Assembly: GCF_000023905.1 (NCBI RefSeq)
Contig: NC_013192.1
Span: forward strand, 992,001 to 1,056,000
Reading direction: 5' to 3'
Length of the DNA stretch: 64,000 bases
Source: Leptotrichia buccalis C-1013-b
GTDB taxonomy: Bacteria; Fusobacteriota; Fusobacteriia; Fusobacteriales; Leptotrichiaceae
A model generated the notes under the pieces. It was not told where the DNA came from and made no database searches. It worked only from the letters and a program-made list of their open reading frames with translations. Below are positions 58,595 through 64,000 of this stretch, in pieces; position 1 is the stretch's first letter; each line of letters opens with the position of its first letter. The position numbers and the translations under genes are program-made.

Positions 58595-59050
58595 TTAAAA
58601 TTTTTTATCATTAAAATATCTTACAGTAAATTCATATTTAAGAAACTCATCCACTCTTCGATTATCCTTTATACTTCTCAGATATTGATAAAGCTGTTCT
58701 GTTTCATCTTCATTAAAAAAATCATTGCAACAGTTATGAAGTGAAGATAACTGGTAATCTTTCATTGTTAATACCAAATCTGCAATTGCTCTTGGAAAAT
58801 TAGCAATATACACTTCCCTTTTGCTTGGATAATCTATTATTCTTTTCTTTATTCCAGAATTTCCTAAAACATTTGTCGTGTTATACAGATTTATTGCCTT
58901 GTCTTTATCATAAGAAAATAAATAAGTCCTCGGATGCCAAGCAGCAGTATTTCTATTTTCATCAGGAATATTCAATGCTTCCCATCTAGATATATAACTT
59001 GTTGAAGAAGTTTTTGGTATTATTCTTTCATATAATTTAATTATTCTCAT
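58595..59050 (-). CDS. Hypothetical protein of the stability island
   Basis: This 151-residue soluble protein sits between the two GNAT pairs. It has several aromatic and charged blocks (AAWHPRTYLFSYDKDKAI, NCCNDFFNEDETEQLYQYL). Its family is unknown to me. It may be an unpaired toxin or defence protein, or may be independent cargo. Its ribosome site is weak. Confidence 0.5.
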   Translation of the reverse strand: MRIIKLYERIIPKTSSTSYISRWEALNIPDENRNTAAWHPRTYLFSYDKDKAINLYNTTNVLGNSGIKKRIIDYPSKREVYIANFPRAIADLVLTMKDYQLSSLHNCCNDFFNEDETEQLYQYLRSIKDNRRVDEFLKYEFTVRYFNDKKF

Positions 59051-59085
59051 ATTCTTTATGATAACTATTTTATTCTTTTAAAACC

Positions 59086-59655
59086 TTATTTTAATTCCAT
59101 TATCATTACATTATAACCATTTTCAGAAATAAAATTATCTATTTTAGAAAATCCAAAATTTTGGTAAAAATTCAAAATTTTTTCATTATTTTGACATTCC
59201 AACCAAATAAATTTTACTCTAATTTTCTGTCTAATTTCTAACAATAACTCATATGCAATTTTTAAAATTTCATTTCCTGTTAAATTATTTTTCTCTAAAT
59301 TAAAGTTTTTACCAACTTGACCTAAAAGAAAACTATTAATTACATAATCACCTGATTTATTTTCAGAAGCACTTTTAGTTAATCTTTTTTTTAAAGTTTT
59401 TGAAATTATATCTAAATCTTCCTTTTGAAGTATTAAACTTCTATTTGCTATGGAAAAATATCCTGCTAATTTTTTTTCAGAATTAAAAATTAAATATGTT
59501 GAAGAAATCGAAATTTTTTCAAAGAAAATAGCCTTATTTATTAAAAAATTTTCAATGTCCTTGTCTTTGCTTCTAAATCCTTTTAATTTATTACGAACTT
59601 TATCTTCTCCAATTTGTGATAATAACTCTGTTAAAGAAAATGTAGTAAATTTCAT
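59086..59655 (-). CDS. GNAT acetyltransferase, toxin-like (pair 2)
   Basis: This 189-residue protein is a paralogue of the GNAT protein at 57795: KLKGFRSKDKDIENF, AGYFSIANRSLILQ, FLLGQVGKNFN and FIWLECQNNEKILNFYQNFGF match. The start ATG overlaps the antitoxin stop by one base. It is the second acetyltransferase toxin-like protein in 2.3 kb. Whether the two pairs cross-neutralise is open. Confidence 0.8.
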   Translation of the reverse strand: MKFTTFSLTELLSQIGEDKVRNKLKGFRSKDKDIENFLINKAIFFEKISISSTYLIFNSEKKLAGYFSIANRSLILQKEDLDIISKTLKKRLTKSASENKSGDYVINSFLLGQVGKNFNLEKNNLTGNEILKIAYELLLEIRQKIRVKFIWLECQNNEKILNFYQNFGFSKIDNFISENGYNVMIMELK

Positions 59656-59840
59656 TATTCTCCTTTCTTTTCAGAAGATTCTTCAAAAAATTTTTTGATA
59701 TCATTACCCTTAATAAGTTCATATTCTACATCTACATCTAGTGGTTTATTATTTTTTGCATTTTCAATAGCTTCTAAAAATGATGAAATTTTTTCTTCTG
59801 TATCAAACTTTAATTCTGTTGTAAAACTTGAAGTTGCCAT
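59655..59840 (-). CDS. Small antitoxin-like protein (pair 2)
   Basis: The true start is ATG 59838-59840 (MATSSFTTELKFDTEEK). The 61-residue protein has an acidic C-terminus (FFEESSEKKGE). It shares the MATSSF start and the 40-base leader with the antitoxin of pair 1, but the rest differs, which would give specificity. A good promoter lies directly above it, so it may drive the whole island. Confidence 0.7.
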   Translation of the reverse strand: MATSSFTTELKFDTEEKISSFLEAIENAKNNKPLDVDVEYELIKGNDIKKFFEESSEKKGE

Positions 59841-59878
59841 TTTTATCACCTCTTTTAAATTTCTATTTTTACAGTAAT

Positions 59879-59906
59879 ATTATATCACATCTAATAGTTT
59901 TTTCAA
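59879..59906 (-). promoter_or_regulatory. Promoter of the stability island
   Basis: On the minus strand TTGAAA (plus 59901-59906) and TATAAT (59879-59884) lie 16 bases apart, about 38 bases above the antitoxin start. This is the best sigma-70-like promoter seen in the region and likely drives antitoxin 2, GNAT 2 and perhaps the genes below. Confidence 0.75.
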
Positions 59907-59961
59907 TCTGAATTTTTTAAGACTAGATTAATATTCTATTGTCATTGTCCCTGTGTGTATT

Positions 59962-61422
59962 TTATTCTTTATTCTCTTTTTCCCTATTTATTTCAGATTC
60001 TGTAAAAGTTTCATCGTTTTTTCTTTCTCTTTCCATTTCAGATTCTGCAAAGGTTTTATTGCTGCTATTTTCTTTCGTCTTTTCAGATCTTGTATTTTCT
60101 GAATTTTTTTGTGTTCCGTTATCACTTGACTGTTTTCGAGAATCTTCATTTGAAGCTTCATTACTGTTATCGTTTTTCATCTTTTCTTGATTTTTTTCAT
60201 TTGTATCTTGAGAATTTTCATTTTCAGTATTTGTATTTTCTGTTTCCTGAGATTCATTTCTTTCAGGATTTTCTCTATCATCTTTTTTATTTCCCATAAT
60301 TTTTTTTATTCCATCTGTAGCTGTGTTTTTTACCTTTTTAGCTGAGGTAACTGGATCAAAGTCCATTGTCATTATTTTTATTGCTTTTCCTGCATTTTCA
60401 GCAGCCGAAGCAGTCATCTTTCCAGGATATTTTCCAACTTCATATCCTATTTTTGCACCAGTTTTCATACCTGCTAATGCTCCTGCTCCTCCAGAAGATA
60501 TTCCTCCAGCAACTGTACCAATTGCAGCACCTAGTCCACCGACTGCCGCACCTCCCAAGACGGATGTAATTCCACCTATAGCTGACCCACCTGCACTGAT
60601 AACATTCCCCGTGAAGTATCCAAGCTGTGAACCATTTAATCCACCGTGTCCATATAAAATTAGAGAAGCTATGCTCTGATAATTTTTTATTAAAAATGAA
60701 ATTGCTATAAACACTGCAAGCCACACAATTATAGTATGAGGCTCGTTATTTTCTGCTCCTATATTTTCAGGAATAGGATAGGATTTTAGTATTTTTATTC
60801 CCATAGATGATAGAGCGACTGCAACCATTAGATGAGTTCCTGATCCAACTACTGCTCCTAAAGTTTTTCTACCTATATCGCTCAAAGTATCAAGTGGAAG
60901 ACAAGCAAGATATATTATTGCCAGTCTTCCGACTACATGGAACTGTATTATAGCTATTGTTATTGTTGATATTATAAACACTAGAAATATGAATCCAATA
61001 ATAAAGAGAATAAAATACAGAATAGCCCAAAAATCTTGGAACTTTAAACCTATACTTAAAAACTTACTTAATTCTTCCCATAACTTATCCCAAATACTCT
61101 GTACTTTTAATGGACTTCCCAGTCCTTCTCCAAATAAATTTCCTATATCGGAAAATAATTTATACGCCATATCTAATAGTTTCTTGTACATTTTTATAAG
61201 TTCAAAAGTTAGTACATATCTTAAAAGTTTTTTTAATGTTTCGACAAGAGTATTCCCTATATTTTCCGACCAGTTAAAAAAAGCTGTAAATGATAAGTCC
61301 AGTACAGCAAATGTAGAAGCAAGTGTCAATATTACAACCATTAAAGTTGTCATCCCAGTATCCAGCATACTGATTATTGGTTCAATTAGTGCCGTATCAA
61401 ATTGAAAATTTGCCGCTGCCAA
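59962..61422 (-). CDS. trbL: TrbL-like conjugation membrane protein
   Basis: This 486-residue protein starts at TTG (61420-61422) behind a strong AAGGAGG site. It has seven or so transmembrane helices in the first 300 residues (for example MTTLMVVILTLASTFAVL, FILFIIGFIFLVFIIST). A Gly/Ala-rich hydrophobic stretch (AGGSAIGGITSVLGGAAVGG) and a disordered Glu/Asn/Ser tail with two copies of a TF-ESEM/ESEI repeat follow. This is the layout of TrbL, the inner-membrane channel protein of P-type systems. It lies between the stability island and the trbJ gene. Confidence 0.85.
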   Translation of the reverse strand: MAAANFQFDTALIEPIISMLDTGMTTLMVVILTLASTFAVLDLSFTAFFNWSENIGNTLVETLKKLLRYVLTFELIKMYKKLLDMAYKLFSDIGNLFGEGLGSPLKVQSIWDKLWEELSKFLSIGLKFQDFWAILYFILFIIGFIFLVFIISTITIAIIQFHVVGRLAIIYLACLPLDTLSDIGRKTLGAVVGSGTHLMVAVALSSMGIKILKSYPIPENIGAENNEPHTIIVWLAVFIAISFLIKNYQSIASLILYGHGGLNGSQLGYFTGNVISAGGSAIGGITSVLGGAAVGGLGAAIGTVAGGISSGGAGALAGMKTGAKIGYEVGKYPGKMTASAAENAGKAIKIMTMDFDPVTSAKKVKNTATDGIKKIMGNKKDDRENPERNESQETENTNTENENSQDTNEKNQEKMKNDNSNEASNEDSRKQSSDNGTQKNSENTRSEKTKENSSNKTFAESEMERERKNDETFTESEINREKENKE

Positions 61423-61434
61423 TTATTTTCCTCC

Positions 61435-62162
61435 TTATTTCTTATGTTTTTTTACTTCATTTTCCATTGCCTTTATATGATTGTTTAAACTGTTTTTTGT
61501 ATATTCACTTCTTTTTTGAGCTTCTCTTCTTGCCTGCACTTCTTCAGCCGCCTTTAATGCATCAAGTCTGTTTGTAGTTGAAATCATATCAGCTATTGCG
61601 TTCATCTGTATTGACAAGTTGGCGCTCCACTGTGATAACACTTCAAGGACTTGTTGTGGATTTTTTGCTTCGTGAGTTTTTCTTATAAGAATTTTTGCAT
61701 TATCTGATGTCTTTTTCATTGCCACTTCATTCATAGATCCTGATTTCATTGCGTCCTTTGAGAGATTGTCAAGTGTATTTGTAAATCTGTCAAGAAGAGC
61801 CATATATTGTCTGTTATTTGCTTCAGCATAGACGTCTTTAAACCACAATTCAGCTTTTTTGCGTCTCTTAATGTCGATTTTGTAGTGTTTGTTATACTGA
61901 CCAAAGTCTTTATTGTATCGTCATATTGGCTTATATATTTTTTTAGATATTCTTCAGGTAATTTCTTTGAAAGTTCAATTTGTCTTTCTATTTCTTTCAA
62001 TTGTGCATTTAGGCTTTTTAATGTTTGTGCATTGATTGCTACACTTTCAAAGTATGTTTTCATTTGCCAGTAATCTGAAGTTGCACCTCCTCCAAGCATT
62101 CCTGAAAATGAATTTATTGATATAACTGTCATTAATATTAAAAAGAATATTATTTTTTTCAT
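61435..62162 (-). CDS. trbJ: TrbJ-like periplasmic protein, two frames joined at A AAA AAG
   Basis: The first frame (61746-62162, 138 codons) has a signal peptide (FFLILMTVISINSFSG) and the helical region AQLKEIERQIELSKKLP. Its last 35 codons read as nonsense-like. The second frame (61435-61848) continues the helical protein (WFKDVYAEANNRQYM, RREAQKRSEYTKNSL). Reading -1 at the heptamer A AAA AAG (sense, about 61854-61860) gives KKAELWFKDVYAE, a smooth join, and a 242-residue TrbJ/VirB5-sized product. Either programmed frameshifting or a single-base loss in the A run explains this. TrbJ is a component of the pilus or channel tip. Confidence 0.7.
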
Positions 62163-62163
62163 T

Positions 62164-64000
62164 TTAGTTACCTCCCTGTATAATTTCTTTGCATCTTCTA
62201 AATTCTTTGCTATTTTTGCCCAGCTTGTATTCTAACCATTTTAAATTTATTTCTTTTAAATCCTTTGTTTCAGCACATATTTCCTGTATTTTCATCTGAT
62301 CTGTCGAACTTGCAGAACCTACATAAGCTAGTTCAATTTTACCTAAATCCATTTCAAATTCTCTTGATCCAAGATCACTTTTATAAAAATATTGTTTCTG
62401 CATTTCCCCTCGTGCAACTTTTTCAATTTCTATTGAATTTAAGCCAAATTTTGAATAAAGGTCTTTCCAGTAATTCTGTGCCTGTGGAGAAGGGAGAAGT
62501 ATTTTTGTCTTACATCCATCAACTATTGCAGGTGTTATTTCAGATTTTGCAATTTCATCAAGCGACTGTGTTGCAAAGATTATAAAGGCATTCAGTTTTG
62601 CAAGGGTTCTAAGCCAGTCATTAAATTTAAGCCTGAAACTTTCGTTTTCCATTGCAAACCAAGCCTCATCAACTACGATTGCAGTTAAATAGTCCTTTGT
62701 TAATTTTTCCACTTCTATTCTATGAAACAGATAGCTTAATATAGGAGCCGTCGCTTTTGGATCTTCTATTATTCTTCCCATTTCAAATACTTGCCAGTTT
62801 GAATCTGAAAAATTATCCTCATTATTATCAAAATATTTTCCATATGAACCTGTATTTGTGTATGGCTCAAGTGCCTGCTGAATTTCCTTGTTCATAACTG
62901 TAAATGCAAAATTTGTCATTGTTCTCCTGTTAGGCGGATCGTTTGAAAGAGTCGTAAGCGTTTCCCAGATTGTACTTTTCATATCAGGCGTTACAATTAC
63001 ATTTTCCTGCTGAAGAAGAGAAATTATCCAGTTGCTTGCAAATGCTCTTTCTGTTTCGATATGAATATTTGCAAGCGGTTGAAATGCCAAATCATTATCT
63101 CCGCCTTTTCCCAAGTCATAAAATTTTCCGCCCATACAGGCAGTCAAGACACGTATCGAACCACCTTTATCAAAAAAGAATACCTGGGCGTTTGGATATT
63201 TTTTTAGTTCAGCTGTTATCATACCTAGTAATACAGATTTTCCAGACCTTGTTGGACCTGCTATTAGCGTATGTGCCGCATCCTTTATATGAAGATTAAA
63301 GTAAAATATATCATTCAAATCTGTTTTAGTCATCATAAGCGGAACTCCTGTAATATTTTTCTTATCCCTAAAAAATTCATTTACTTCCTCTCCACGATAC
63401 AGCGATGAAGTAGGAAAAAGACAGCTTAAAAGCATTGAATTTATTGGATATTTTCTTATATTTGCCTTCACATTTCCCGGAATAGCCCCTAAATATGAGG
63501 GGAAAATATTGTACTTGTCAATCGAGCAAGTAAAATCCTGTTCATCAAATATTGTTACTATTTTAAGTGCATTGTCCTCAATCCTTTTTAAATCTTCATC
63601 AGCAAGTATTATGGTAAATGTGTAATAGCCATAATTTATTCCACCTTCCTTAAATTCATTTAAAGCCATTTTTGCCTCTTCTGTTTTTGCTAGTTCCAGC
63701 TCATCAATATTAAATGAAGGCTTTTTAGTTATGGCTTCCGTTATATACTGCCCAAAGTTCTTCTGCTTTCCCTGATGAAAAATAAAGAAGTTTTTTAACA
63801 TCTTTTTTGCTTCATTTGGTGAAAGAATAATATACCTTGCTGACATTCTAAATTCAAAGTCCAGACTTTCAAGTTTTTTTAAAACTCTTGACTCTATGTC
63901 ATCAGGAAATAAATTAATTGAGATTGTCCTTAAATGTTTTGCCTTAGTCAATCTTTGTATTTTTGTATCTTTTCCATTTTCAAAACTTGAATTTGATAAA
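62164..64000 (-). CDS. VirB4/TrbE conjugation ATPase (N-terminus beyond window)
   Basis: The frame remains open to the right edge (codons read LSNSSFENGKDTKIQ), so the TTG at 63951 is not the start. The N-terminal part has the CagE/VirB4 features (LDFEFRMSARYIILSPNE, PSYLGAIPGNVK). The ATPase core has Walker A AGPTRSGKSVLLG (about 235 from the TTG), Walker B TAIVVDEAWFAME and ATQSLDEIAKS. VirB4 ATPases power assembly of the channel and pilus. It stops 2 bases before trbJ, as in P-type transfer operons. Confidence 0.9.
   Translation of the reverse strand, partial: LSNSSFENGKDTKIQRLTKAKHLRTISINLFPDDIESRVLKKLESLDFEFRMSARYIILSPNEAKKMLKNFFIFHQGKQKNFGQYITEAITKKPSFNIDELELAKTEEAKMALNEFKEGGINYGYYTFTIILADEDLKRIEDNALKIVTIFDEQDFTCSIDKYNIFPSYLGAIPGNVKANIRKYPINSMLLSCLFPTSSLYRGEEVNEFFRDKKNITGVPLMMTKTDLNDIFYFNLHIKDAAHTLIAGPTRSGKSVLLGMITAELKKYPNAQVFFFDKGGSIRVLTACMGGKFYDLGKGGDNDLAFQPLANIHIETERAFASNWIISLLQQENVIVTPDMKSTIWETLTTLSNDPPNRRTMTNFAFTVMNKEIQQALEPYTNTGSYGKYFDNNEDNFSDSNWQVFEMGRIIEDPKATAPILSYLFHRIEVEKLTKDYLTAIVVDEAWFAMENESFRLKFNDWLRTLAKLNAFIIFATQSLDEIAKSEITPAIVDGCKTKILLPSPQAQNYWKDLYSKFGLNSIEIEKVARGEMQKQYFYKSDLGSREFEMDLGKIELAYVGSASSTDQMKIQEICAETKDLKEINLKWLEYKLGKNSKEFRRCKEIIQGGN

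Noticed and set aside
60323-60679. Ala/Pro-rich plus-strand frame (118 codons)
   Set aside because: It is the complement of the Gly/Ala-rich TrbL segment and has no ribosome site.

Overview
The window is very AT-rich and almost every gene lies on the minus strand. Codon use, lipoproteins with Gram-negative-type lipoboxes, a P-type (Trb-like) conjugation system and the gene families point to the Fusobacteriota. Leptotrichia or a close relative is my best guess, but that is inference and no rRNA or housekeeping gene confirms it.

Region 1 (1 to about 41,170) looks like the effector and regulatory part of a phage-tail-like contractile injection system. It has four VgrG/phage-gpD-like spike genes (the first cut by the window edge). 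It also has PAAR-like (DUF4280-type) effectors, one carrying a Hint domain and a type 50 polymorphic toxin domain. A set of threonine-phosphorylation regulators is present: a Ser/Thr kinase, two PP2C-like proteins and two FHA proteins. Further genes encode a J-domain protein, probable structural proteins and a family of unknown adaptor-like proteins next to the spike genes. The spike genes head cassettes that run roughly spike, adaptor-like or MORN-like protein, PAAR-like effector, then immunity candidate. A tandem array of four TPR/Sel1 lipoprotein genes (28.4-33.3 kb), separated by remnants of PAAR-like genes, looks like a store of orphan immunity genes. No sheath, baseplate wedge or membrane-complex gene was recognised in the window.

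Many genes in region 1 are broken. A PP2C-TPR gene has an in-frame amber codon. A probable tube gene has lost its start and carries two ambers. A fibre-like gene and the toxin gene are frameshifted. An IS5-family element sits between an FHA gene and the PP2C-TPR gene.

Region 2 (41,177-42,835) is an AAA-ATPase-like/PD-(D/E)XK protein gene. It abuts the broken tube gene and sits next to the conjugative segment.

Region 3 (43,019-64,000) is part of an integrative or conjugative element. It encodes a giant methylase-helicase, topoisomerase III, an NlpC/P60 hydrolase, a lytic transglycosylase, a TraF-like peptidase, two VirB6/TrbL-like membrane proteins, a TrbJ-like protein (in two frames joined at an A AAA AAG heptamer) and a VirB4/TrbE ATPase that runs off the right edge. 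A stability or defence island lies among the transfer genes (57.0-59.9 kb): two related GNAT toxin-antitoxin-like pairs, a Panacea-domain antitoxin with a broken partner, and one unknown gene.
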